Source of the DNA: Actinotignum schaalii
Lineage (GTDB): Bacteria > Actinomycetota > Actinomycetes > Actinomycetales > Actinomycetaceae
Assembly: GCF_028864145.1 (NCBI RefSeq)
Contig: NZ_JARBHJ010000011.1
Span: forward strand, 1-52,058
Direction: 5' to 3'
Length of the DNA: 52,058 nt
A program made the position numbers and the translations under genes. A model generated the notes under the pieces. That model saw nothing but the letters and a program-made list of their open reading frames with translations, had not been told where the DNA came from and did no database searches. Within the stretch, counting starts at the first letter, position 1, and the number at the start of each line of letters is the position of its first letter. Of this stretch, positions 22,211 through 29,192 are shown one piece after another.

Positions 22211-23764
22211 GTGAGTGCTTTGCTAGATCATGAGATCGTGCGCGGCGCCTACCTGAGCATGGATGGACAGCTGATGCTGCAAGAGCCTAGCGCGGAAATC
22301 CACCTCGACCCGCTACCGGCCGGCGACACGTGGCAGATCAAGATCGACCCGTATATCGTGCCGCCCGCCGGCGCGCGCGTAGGGGTACAGGGTGCCGTGC
22401 ATCCTTTCACCAGCCCCCGCGCGCAAACTTTCACGCTTGACCCGCTCTTGCCGGTGGTCGTGCGTTTCGAGGGATGGCGCGCTTATTCCCGCTTCAAAAT
22501 CACCATTATCACCGATTCGGACACGCCCGGCCCGGGCCGCGCCGCCCTCATGGCCTACCTACCGCGCCGGGATTACGTAAGCGCGATTCTAGGCAAGGCC
22601 ATCCTCGGTAGCTTCACCCTGCCCGACCCGGAGCGGGTCAAGCCGTGGTTCATCCTCGGCATTAGCCGGGTAGGCTACGGGACACTATCGGCGGCGCCGG
22701 AGCGCAGCGCCTGGTATGAAATCCAAGGCGCCGCCACCTCAATCACCACCACCCGCGGCGTCACCTATACGGGCGTGAGCGGGCAGGCCATGCTAGGCAC
22801 GCTCGAAGCCCGGATTATAAACAGCCTTGACCCTCGGGCTAGCGGGCTGATCAAAGGCACCCCGCTCCGGCTGATCGATCGCGCAACCCGCGCCGCGATC
22901 TTCACCGGCCGGCTCGAGAAAACCATCTCCACCCCCGAGCCGCGCGGCGGCTACACCCTCACCATTACCGCACATGATGCCGTGGCCATTACCGGGGCTA
23001 AAACTAAATGGCAGGAGACCCGCGCCCGCCCGGTGACGTGGCAGGCGGGATTCCGCCAGCTCCTCGAGCAGCTCCACCTGCCCGCCGGCTACCAGATCAC
23101 CGGCACCGCCACCCGCCCGCGCCTCGGCGATATGGTCAAGGAATCCCCTTATACCACATGGCTCGACATTTTCGCCGCCACATGTGGCGTCACCTGGTAT
23201 GTGGATGCGCGCGGCGTGCTGCGCGTCATCGATGCGCCGCCCGCCACCCTGCGCGGTGAGATCGTATTCACGAAGCCGGAAACCGGCCTGCCGGCAATCA
23301 CCCCTACCAGCGCGGCCGCGCAGATCGACACCTCGACCATTTTCACCGGCATCACCGCCACGAATAACGCCGCGGAGCGCGGGGAAGATGGCCGCTTTCA
23401 AGGCACCACTACCACGCTGCGCACCGATTCGGCAACGCTTGCCGGAGCTTATGGCACGAATACGGCGCAGATCGAAACCTGCGCCGCGTCCATCCCGGAG
23501 CTTTCCGAGCATCTGCGCGGCCTGATGCGCTCATATCAGCCAGAGCAAGCCCTCACAGCAGTAGAAGCTACCCCATGGAATGATGATATGAATCACCGCG
23601 ATAACGCCGCGCTTTCACGCCTGCTCGCCCTCGAAATCCTCGACGCCTTGACGGCGAACTACCGCGGCACCCGCGCGGTCACTCATATCACGGGGATACG
23701 ACACGAAATTACCCCGAAACGCTGGCACACCGCCCTAACCCTGAAAGAATGGAGGAGCGCATGA
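22211..23764 (+). CDS. Minor tail / tail-tip protein
   Basis: 517 aa from GTG at 22211, 5 nt after a perfect AAGGAGGT. Beta-rich; the middle (ARIINSLDPRASGLIKGTPL, then GRLEKTISTP, then YTLTITAHDAVAITGAKTKW) has the look of a gp27-like tail-hub domain. It is the only large protein between tape measure and lysis genes, so it probably combines distal tail and tail-associated functions normally split between two or three genes. Overlaps the next gene by 4 nt. Confidence 0.75.
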   Translation: MSALLDHEIVRGAYLSMDGQLMLQEPSAEIHLDPLPAGDTWQIKIDPYIVPPAGARVGVQGAVHPFTSPRAQTFTLDPLLPVVVRFEGWRAYSRFKITIITDSDTPGPGRAALMAYLPRRDYVSAILGKAILGSFTLPDPERVKPWFILGISRVGYGTLSAAPERSAWYEIQGAATSITTTRGVTYTGVSGQAMLGTLEARIINSLDPRASGLIKGTPLRLIDRATRAAIFTGRLEKTISTPEPRGGYTLTITAHDAVAITGAKTKWQETRARPVTWQAGFRQLLEQLHLPAGYQITGTATRPRLGDMVKESPYTTWLDIFAATCGVTWYVDARGVLRVIDAPPATLRGEIVFTKPETGLPAITPTSAAAQIDTSTIFTGITATNNAAERGEDGRFQGTTTTLRTDSATLAGAYGTNTAQIETCAASIPELSEHLRGLMRSYQPEQALTAVEATPWNDDMNHRDNAALSRLLALEILDALTANYRGTRAVTHITGIRHEITPKRWHTALTLKEWRSA

Positions 23765-24087
23765 TCACGCCTTTTAAAGATGGCGAATTACTCACCGCGC
23801 AGCGCCTAAATGACGCTTTCGCCACTATGCCGGAAATGGAAGTAGGCAGCTATCAATACGCAAACGCCACAATTAGCTCCGGGCAGAAAGTAGGGTGGTA
23901 TCCCCAAACTTTCACCCGCTCGCATGACCGCGCCCCGGATATCGTGATCATCTCACCGATGACAGACCCGGGAGTTAGCGGCGCGGCCGCGGATTATTCG
24001 GCTAGTGGCTTCAAATTCTGCCTACGCAACACCACCAATGGGAGCTTTTACGCCCCCTGGGTGAAATGGCTCGCAATCTGGCTATAA
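23761..24087 (+). CDS. Small tail protein with H-type-lectin-like C-terminal domain (putative receptor binding)
   Basis: 108 aa from the ATG at 23761 (overlaps upstream stop; GGAGGAG just before). A short N-terminal attachment helix (DGELLTAQRLNDAFATMPEM) precedes a compact beta domain: VGSYQYANATISSGQKVGWY ... APDIVIISPMTDPGVSG ... FKFCLRNTTNGSFYAPWVKW. The spacing resembles H-type lectin or phage fibre knob domains. It is the best candidate for host recognition; the family call is tentative. Confidence 0.55.
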   Translation: MITPFKDGELLTAQRLNDAFATMPEMEVGSYQYANATISSGQKVGWYPQTFTRSHDRAPDIVIISPMTDPGVSGAAADYSASGFKFCLRNTTNGSFYAPWVKWLAIWL

Positions 24088-24098
24088 GAGAAAGGAAA

Positions 24099-24986
24099 AT
24101 GATGGCGCTCTGCCCTTTCGCTCATCACGCGATCTACTACGAAGCTGGCCGCGAACACACCCCTGTTCGCATGACCTTGCATACGGCGTGGCCTGGCCCG
24201 GCTCATGGCCCGCTCTACCACGGCGCCCCCGCACCTAACGGCACCTATGCACACTTCTATATTGATGCGGACGGTGTGCTCTATCAAACCGCGGACACCG
24301 CGCAGGCAGCGCGCGCTGATCTCGAGGGAAATTACGGAACTATCTCGGTGGAAACCTGGGACGGTGCCCGCGAACAGCCCTTGAACGCGGCGCAGCTAGC
24401 CACCGCCCGCCGGCTGTGGGCATGGGTGCGTGATAATCATCCGAGCGTGCCGAATCGCATCGCATCGGTAGCATCTACCGCCGGCCTGGCCTGGCACCGA
24501 CTCGGATGCGAGGGCAATTTTGGCGCTTTCAATCCCGAAGATATGGCCACCTGGAGCGCTGACCAGACCGGGGAGCGCTGGAGCGGCGCTTACGGGAAAA
24601 TCTGCCCGGGTAGCCCGAAAATTTATCAAATTCCCGCTATCTTTGCGGGCGAAGAACAAGGAGATGAAGATATGCCTACTGCTCAAGAAATTGCTAACGC
24701 GATTATGGATATGCCTATCGAGCGGCGCGGCCCTCACTCAAGCGGGCACACGACGCTACGCGCTACGGTGGCCTGGCTCGATGAGAATCTGAATAACATT
24801 CCCGGGAACACCCGCGATGCAGTGATGAATATGAAGCTCACGCGCAAGGGAAACCAGCGCGGGGAAACCACCCCCGGCGCAACGGTAGCCTGGCTCGATG
24901 AGAATTTCGCAAAAGTTAAGGAAGAGATCGCGGCGCTAGGCGCGAAGATCGCGAAGCTCGAAGAAAATGAAAAGGAGTGCGCCTAA
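24099..24986 (+). CDS. Endolysin: N-acetylmuramoyl-L-alanine amidase with C-terminal repeats
   Basis: 295 aa from ATG 24099 (AAAGGA just upstream; the frame extends to 24066 inside the tail gene). Residues about 1-190 form an amidase_2-like domain: LHTAW (zinc His), YAHFYIDADGVLYQT, ISVETWDG and AWHRLGCEGNFG. The C-terminal part has two similar units ending TTLRATVAWLDEN and TTPGATVAWLDEN, probably for wall binding or oligomerisation, then a short coiled coil. It cleaves host peptidoglycan at lysis. The stop overlaps the holin start. Confidence 0.88.
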   Translation: MMALCPFAHHAIYYEAGREHTPVRMTLHTAWPGPAHGPLYHGAPAPNGTYAHFYIDADGVLYQTADTAQAARADLEGNYGTISVETWDGAREQPLNAAQLATARRLWAWVRDNHPSVPNRIASVASTAGLAWHRLGCEGNFGAFNPEDMATWSADQTGERWSGAYGKICPGSPKIYQIPAIFAGEEQGDEDMPTAQEIANAIMDMPIERRGPHSSGHTTLRATVAWLDENLNNIPGNTRDAVMNMKLTRKGNQRGETTPGATVAWLDENFAKVKEEIAALGAKIAKLEENEKECA

Positions 24987-25270
24987 TGGAAACCGCCCTC
25001 ACGCTAGCTAGCGTCCCTGCTATCCTCGCCCTCGTCAATCTGCTAAAAAGCATCGGATTAGCGGGGAAGTGGAGCGCGGCCGCAGCCGTCGCCCTCGCCG
25101 TTATTCTCAATCTTGCCGCCTATCTGCTTGCTGATAGCGGGGCATGGCAGGCGATTAGCTCCGGCATCCTGCTAGGCCTTGCCGCCGCCGGCCTATATGA
25201 CATTACACCCGGCCCGCGCCCGGTGCCCGGTGGCCGCCACTCCCTCGAGGAGGGAAGCACCCGCGCATGA
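24986..25270 (+). CDS. Holin
   Basis: 94 aa from ATG at 24986, overlapping the endolysin stop (TAATG) with AAGGAG 8 nt upstream. Hydrophobic segments at about residues 4-22, 29-49 and 53-73, with a hydrophilic C-terminal tail (GPRPVPGGRHSLEEGSTRA). Position and topology fit a class I/II holin forming the lysis pore in the membrane. Overlaps the next gene by 4 nt. Confidence 0.8.
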   Translation: METALTLASVPAILALVNLLKSIGLAGKWSAAAAVALAVILNLAAYLLADSGAWQAISSGILLGLAAAGLYDITPGPRPVPGGRHSLEEGSTRA

Positions 25271-25599
25271 GCGAATTTATTGCAATCCTCGGCGGCGGCG
25301 CCGGTATCGCCGCTATCCTCGCCGCCCTGCCGCCGCTGATGCGCAGTTTTAGATCGATGAAATCCGATCTTGCTACCGCGGCCGCGGAGCTTTCACCGAA
25401 TCACGGGGGGAGCATGAAAGATGGCGTGACCGCTACCCGGCAGGAGGTCGCCGTAGTGAGTGAAAAGCTAGATCTGCTGATCTCCTCGAGCAGTGATACG
25501 CATAAGCTTATGCTCGATCATTTGCGCGCGAATGATCGTGATATCGCGGCTATTAGAAAGGAGCTGAAAAGCATCCCGCGCGGCAAAGGTGGCTTATGA
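25267..25599 (+). CDS. Second holin-like / lysis accessory membrane protein (DUF2746-like)
   Basis: 110 aa. A single N-terminal membrane helix (about residues 3-24, FIAILGGGAGIAAILAALPP) followed by a long charged helical region (LDLLISSSSDTHKLMLDHLR). Many actinophages carry such a one-helix protein next to the holin, annotated as holin-like or DUF2746. It may be a holin regulator. It converges with and overlaps by 6 nt the minus-strand HTH gene. Confidence 0.7.
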   Translation: MSEFIAILGGGAGIAAILAALPPLMRSFRSMKSDLATAAAELSPNHGGSMKDGVTATRQEVAVVSEKLDLLISSSSDTHKLMLDHLRANDRDIAAIRKELKSIPRGKGGL

Positions 25600-25911
25600 T
25601 TCCCATGCGGTGCTGATCTGCGGGTTATGCTCGAGCGCGCGCCCGAGGGCCGCCATGTAAAACCCGCGGGGATAGCCATGCCCGCCGGTGCGCGGCATAA
25701 TCACGGTGCCATTATGGCTAGCCATCTTTCCGGCTAGATCGCCTTGCGCGGCTATCATTTTCTCTACTTTATTGGCGATCTCATCCGGTATGGGGGAGCG
25801 TTCGCTCTCCCATGCCCGGATGCTCCTCTCTCCAACGCGCAGTAGCTCTGCAAGCTCTGCGCGTTGGAGCCCGAGGAGGGTTCTATAAGCCGCGAATACT
25901 GGGCCTTGCAT
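25594..25911 (-). CDS. HTH protein resembling Aca2/DUF1870 family
   Basis: 105 aa. The HTH region YRTLLGLQRAELAELLRVGE then RSIRAWESERSPIPDEIANK follows the pattern of Aca2 proteins (R.LL.L...EAAE.....RSW..WES.RS.vPD), which autorepress anti-CRISPR operons. It is the second gene of a minus-strand pair and touches the upstream 203-aa gene (shared base at 25911), the usual acr-then-aca order. It ends convergently with the lysis module. Similarity is from memory of the motif; another XRE subfamily is possible. Confidence 0.65.
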   Translation of the reverse strand: MQGPVFAAYRTLLGLQRAELAELLRVGERSIRAWESERSPIPDEIANKVEKMIAAQGDLAGKMASHNGTVIMPRTGGHGYPRGFYMAALGRALEHNPQISTAWES

Positions 25912-26522
25912 TAGCGCCCGGTGCGCTCATGCCAGCGCTCGAGAAATGCCGCCTTGACCTCGCGATCTTTGACGCGCTCATCGAGGGGGATTCCCGCATA
26001 AATCCGGCGGGCTTCCCACGCGTAGATAGGGAACTCGGCGGCCGCCATGATCGCGGCGCGCTCGGTCTCAGCCGCGTCTACCGCGGCGGTAATATCATCC
26101 CCTAGGCTCTCGATGGCTTCATCGAGATCAAATTCATCCAGCCAATCGAGGATGAGCTCGAGCTCGTGGAGGGTATTGCGCGGTTCGCGCAGCACACGGC
26201 GATGCGGTTCGGCCGCCAGTTCCTCGGCCGTCATACCCTCGCGCCCTTGGTTTACTAGATTCTGGTAGGATTGCGTGATCAGCTGGTATTCTGCGCCGTC
26301 GCCGCGAATAATGTATGAGCCGTATTCGCGGCGGGAGCCTAGGAAGCCGAAAGAAATCGAATCGCCGATATGCCCGGCTTGCAGGTTAAGATGCTTGCCA
26401 ATGGTGATCATGAAACGATAGATGTCGTCTTTGTCTAGCGTCTCGTCGAATTTTTCTTCAATATCGGCGATGAGCTCATCGCGGTGATCTTTGACGGGCT
26501 GTGCATCGAAAATACCGTACAT
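25911..26522 (-). CDS. Acidic 203-aa phage protein, unknown; anti-defence candidate
   Basis: I do not recognise the family. Strongly acidic overall, especially WLDEFDLDEAIESLGDDITA near residue 127; predicted mixed alpha/beta N-terminus and helical C-terminus; no signal or membrane segment. ATG with AGGA about 9 nt upstream. It forms an operon with the Aca2-like gene and lies in the accessory spot between lysis genes and integrase. Its promoter carries a perfect phage operator. This suggests early or lytic expression and an anti-defence role, including anti-CRISPR; toxin or superinfection immunity are alternatives. Confidence 0.6.
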   Translation of the reverse strand: MYGIFDAQPVKDHRDELIADIEEKFDETLDKDDIYRFMITIGKHLNLQAGHIGDSISFGFLGSRREYGSYIIRGDGAEYQLITQSYQNLVNQGREGMTAEELAAEPHRRVLREPRNTLHELELILDWLDEFDLDEAIESLGDDITAAVDAAETERAAIMAAAEFPIYAWEARRIYAGIPLDERVKDREVKAAFLERWHERTGR

Positions 26523-26538
26523 TTTAGTATTCCTATCT

Positions 26539-26552
26539 GGAGCTTATCTCCA
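26539..26552. promoter_or_regulatory. Dyad before the 203-aa gene (possible Aca-like autoregulatory site)
   Basis: GGAG-CTTAT-CTCC inverted repeat (26539-26551), extended by one pair on the + strand (T26538, A26552), 17 nt upstream of the start codon. An adjacent TCCATTATGG resembles a degenerate phage operator. Confidence 0.35.
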
Positions 26553-26586
26553 TTATGGCCGGGCCTTTCCCTTGCCTTGTGCTTAT

Positions 26587-26620
26587 ATTCTATATTCCAG
26601 CCCGGTATTCCACAATGGAA
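26587..26620 (-). promoter_or_regulatory. Promoter of the 203-aa/Aca2-like operon with phage operator O2
   Basis: Minus strand -35 TTGTGG (26615-26610), 17-nt spacer, -10 TAGAAT (26592-26587). The operator TTCCACAATGGAA (26608-26620, perfect arms, same 3-bp spacing as at 10618) covers the -35, so the phage repressor or Cro should silence this operon. Confidence 0.6.
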
Positions 26621-26637
26621 TTATGGTGTGTGATGGG

Positions 26638-27432
26638 TCACGCGGCCGCGCGCGCCACCTCGCGCAAGCGGCGGTAATCATTCGCCACATAACGCTGTGT
26701 CGTCTTTGTGCTCGCATGACCCAAAAGCTGTGAAACGCTCAATAAATCGTGTGTTTCGCTCCAGCATCGCGTAGCGAATCGATGGCGCAGGGAATGCATA
26801 GACCACCCCGGAGGGAGCGCCCGCGCTACCAGCTTGCCTACGTAATCTGCGCTCAAGTGTACGCCGCGCTCTGATGGGAAAGCGTAGCCGCCGCCTTTCA
26901 TGCAAGCTATTCGAATCTCGCGCGCTAGCCCGGCGCTTAGCGGGATGATGCGGTCTTTACCACCTTTACCATGCACGCACAATAACGCGCTGTAGGCATC
27001 CTGACTTAAATCCTGAATGTGCACTTGCGCCACTTCGGCCCGTCTCATGCCTAGCTCGCCGGCTAGCCGGAGCATAAGCCGCACCCGCGGCAGCGATGCC
27101 TTAAGTGCAACCGCATACGCGTCCTCCGGCGTAGGATGCGGGCAAGGCGGCGTCTCTCCAATCTCCGGCAGACCGTGCGCCGGGTTATCTGCGCGCCGCC
27201 CGCTCTCATAACACCACTTGAAGAAAAGGACTAGGGCCGTGCGCGCGCTGCGCGCCGTCGCCTTACTCCACCCGGGATTAGCAAGCCACGCCACTAGCTC
27301 ATCATGGGTAACCGCCAGTAACTCTGCCCGCGCCGCGATGCGCCGGAGGTAGTAAAGCCTGAGCCGAATCGTATTAGGGGAGCGCCGCGCGGCTTTAAGC
27401 TGCTCCTCGAAGCTCTCTAGCAATTTTTCCAT
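26638..27432 (-). CDS. int: Tyrosine integrase
   Basis: 264 aa from the ATG at 27430-27432. Core-binding SAM-like domain about 1-85, catalytic domain from about 95. Catalytic set: R130 (GMRRAE), Lys in HGKGGKD, H213 and R216 (HSLRHRFA), H239 (LLGHAS), Y248 (TQRYV). No separate arm-binding domain. It recombines attP with the tRNA-Asn 3' half. C-terminus ends EVARAAA, a possible ssrA-like tag. In the prophage it is cut off from the repressor promoter; in reconstructed phage DNA it lies directly downstream of, and overlaps, the long repressor frame. Confidence 0.94.
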   Translation of the reverse strand: MEKLLESFEEQLKAARRSPNTIRLRLYYLRRIAARAELLAVTHDELVAWLANPGWSKATARSARTALVLFFKWCYESGRRADNPAHGLPEIGETPPCPHPTPEDAYAVALKASLPRVRLMLRLAGELGMRRAEVAQVHIQDLSQDAYSALLCVHGKGGKDRIIPLSAGLAREIRIACMKGGGYAFPSERGVHLSADYVGKLVARALPPGWSMHSLRHRFATRCWSETHDLLSVSQLLGHASTKTTQRYVANDYRRLREVARAAA

Positions 27433-27530
27433 GCTGATATTTTGCAATATCAATAACCACGGCTTTCACATCTGCATCATTATTAGCTGTTTCATCGGCT
27501 ATACTGGGCACCGCTCGCAAAATTCGCCGG

Positions 27531-27595
27531 TAATCGAACGGTTGCTGGTTCGAGTCCAGCTGCGGGAGCGAACGAACGGCGGTGAGCGTAGGCTT
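27531..27595. repeat. attR (65-bp core, copy 2)
   Basis: Identical to 10288-10352. Holds the displaced host 3' half of tRNA-Asn (T-arm, acceptor 3' strand) and its hairpin (27578-27601). The left flank differs from the tRNA (G27530 where the tRNA has T10287), so no functional tRNA here. Confidence 0.97.
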
Positions 27596-27680
27596 ACCGC
27601 CGTTCTGCTCTGTCCGGCACCCGCGGCCACCCGCGCCGCGGGGTGAGTAAATGTGAAGAATCTTACCAAAGGAGTTCGCT

Positions 27681-28193
27681 ATGGCATACCGGGAGATTCG
27701 CGTGGTGGGAGACCCGGTCCTGCGCACCCCCTGCGATCCGATTCGGGACATCACCCCGGGCATTGTGCGCCTGGTAGAAGACCTGCTCGAGAACGTGAAC
27801 GACGACGCCCGGGCGGGCCTGGCAGCCAACCAAATCGGGGTCTCCCTGCGCGCCTTCTCCTGGCACATCGACGGCGAGATCGATTACATTCTCAACCCCG
27901 TGATCGTGGCGCTCTCCGAAGATGAATACCAGGACGGTGACGAAGGCTGCCTATCCGTCCCGGATCTGTACTATCCGACTAAGCGGGCCTGGTATGCCCG
28001 CGCTGAAGGTATTGACCTGGACGGTAAGAAGAAAATTGTGGAAGGGGAGGGCCTCCTCGGGCGCTGCATCCAGCACGAATGTGATCACCTGGACGGCCAC
28101 CTCTACCTCGACCGCCTGGAACGGGACGTACGCAAACAAGCGATGCGCGATATTCGCCAGCTGCGCGTCTCTTCTGCGCTACAATCGCTCTAG
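27681..28193 (+). CDS. def: Peptide deformylase
   Basis: 170 aa cytosolic metalloenzyme removing N-formyl groups from nascent proteins. The three family motifs are present: GLAANQIG (usual GLAAPQ(V/I)G, with Asn for Pro), EGCLSVP (metal Cys) and QHECDHLDG (two metal His and catalytic Glu). RBS AAAGGAG 7 nt before the ATG. First host gene after attR; the phage did not disturb it. DUF3145 follows after 55 nt. Confidence 0.95.
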   Translation: MAYREIRVVGDPVLRTPCDPIRDITPGIVRLVEDLLENVNDDARAGLAANQIGVSLRAFSWHIDGEIDYILNPVIVALSEDEYQDGDEGCLSVPDLYYPTKRAWYARAEGIDLDGKKKIVEGEGLLGRCIQHECDHLDGHLYLDRLERDVRKQAMRDIRQLRVSSALQSL

Positions 28194-28248
28194 TAGCCCC
28201 TCCGCGTGGGTAGCACGGGGAAAGCCACCCAAGCGCAGGAGGAATGCT

Positions 28249-28755
28249 ATGGCACATAAATACGCCACTCGCGGCGTCATATTCATTCACTCTGTCATGC
28301 CGGCCGTTCAACCCCACGTTGAATGGGCGGTTACAAGTGTGCTCGGATACGAACCGCATTTTGAGTGGACCAAACAACCTGCCGCCCCGCATATGAACCG
28401 GGCAGAAGCCTCGTGGACGGGAGAAGTGGGAACCGGTGCCATGCTCGCTTCCGCGCTCAACGGCTGGGAACACTTACGTTTTGAAATCACCGAGGATGCT
28501 AGCCCGGTATCCGAAGGAGGCCGCTGGTCCGCCACCCCCGGCCTCGGTATTTTCTACGCCCAAACAGATCTGACCGGCAATGTGGTGATCCCCGAAAACC
28601 GGGTGCGGGCCGCGCTGGAAAACGCCGGGAACGACGCCGCAGAAATGCGCCGGCTTCTCGATATTGCCCTCGGCCAAGCCTGGGATGATGAACTCGAACC
28701 CTTCCGCTACGCCGGCGCGGGCGCCCCGGTGCGTTGGCTGCACCGGGTGGGGTAA
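28249..28755 (+). CDS. DUF3145 family actinobacterial protein
   Basis: 168 aa. Start ATG at 28249 follows GCAGGAGGAATGCT; the open frame further upstream is a shadow of def. Recognisable as DUF3145, an actinobacteria-specific family of unknown function: TRGVIFIHSVMPAVQPHVEW, FRYAGAGAPVRWLHRVG at the C-terminus. Cytosolic by composition. Confidence 0.85.
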   Translation: MAHKYATRGVIFIHSVMPAVQPHVEWAVTSVLGYEPHFEWTKQPAAPHMNRAEASWTGEVGTGAMLASALNGWEHLRFEITEDASPVSEGGRWSATPGLGIFYAQTDLTGNVVIPENRVRAALENAGNDAAEMRRLLDIALGQAWDDELEPFRYAGAGAPVRWLHRVG

Positions 28756-28768
28756 AGCCCGGGGGGGG

Positions 28769-29158
28769 CTAAAGCCCGAGGGCAGCCCGCAAATCCGCCG
28801 CGGAAAGCGGAGCATCTTCAGCGGGCCTCTCCGGCTTCTCCGGGCTAAGCCCCGCGGCATCCGCCGCTGTGGTAGTAGGCATGGGGCGGGTGGCAGCGGC
28901 GCCGTCGTTCCTAGAAGCGGACGGGGTGATGCTGAATTCCGCGCCCGGGCAGCTGAGCCGCACCAGATCCCCGAGAGTATTCGCCGCGCAAATCTCGCTA
29001 TCGGGTACCACCACGCCGCTGGCATCCTCCAGCGCCACTGCAACAGCCCAGCGTGTCACGCTATCCACGCGGCTCAGCTCGAAACTCTCGGTGGCATCCG
29101 GGTAGCCTTCCCGCTCCAGGATATCCGCGCCCAGCGACATGAGTTGCGCTACCTCCAT
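28769..29158 (-). CDS. Stand-alone acyl-carrier-protein-like protein with C-terminal extension
   Basis: 129 aa. Residues about 1-70 look like an ACP/PP-binding fold: FELSRVDSVTRWAVAVALED then VVVPDSEICAANTLGDLVRL, with the DS of VDSV at the phosphopantetheine site. A Pro/Ala/Thr-rich, disordered-looking tail of about 55 residues ends in PLSAADLRAALGL. Divergent from the TPR-like gene by 34 bp. It is not next to fatty-acid or polyketide genes. ACP identity is a motif-level call. Confidence 0.55.
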   Translation of the reverse strand: MEVAQLMSLGADILEREGYPDATESFELSRVDSVTRWAVAVALEDASGVVVPDSEICAANTLGDLVRLSCPGAEFSITPSASRNDGAAATRPMPTTTAADAAGLSPEKPERPAEDAPLSAADLRAALGL

Positions 29159-29192
29159 CGCACGACCTCCCTATTTTCGGTACGCTCGCATC

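Larger units (their letters stand above)
10288..27595. mobile_element. Miniature siphophage prophage in tRNA-Asn (17.3 kb)
   Basis: Bounded by 65-bp identical repeats (10288-10352 and 27531-27595). Includes tyrosine integrase, repressor, Cro-like protein, putative replication initiator, HNH, small and large terminase, portal, protease-capsid fusion, connectors, tail tube, tail chaperones, tape measure, tail tip, amidase endolysin and holins. All plus-strand genes between 10698 and 25599 are tightly packed or overlapping, with no broken reading frame seen, so the element looks intact. It is far below the usual 35-50 kb of temperate actinophages, in the range recalled for very small actinophages such as Rhodococcus RRH1 and Arthrobacter cluster AN. 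Confidence 0.96.

Noticed and set aside
10288-27595. Capsid-encoding phage satellite instead of a phage
   Set aside because: Such satellites lack tail and lysis genes; here tail tube, chaperones, tape measure, tail tip, endolysin and holin are all present. Not fully excluded without particles.
27395-27868. 157-codon minus-strand ORF across attR
   Set aside because: In the lysogen it starts in the antisense of def and crosses the host/phage junction; only its phage part (27395-27595) is meaningful, as the tail of the viral repressor.
27922-28755. Extended 277-aa version of the DUF3145 gene
   Set aside because: The upstream part is an out-of-frame reading of def; RBS and family start support 28249.
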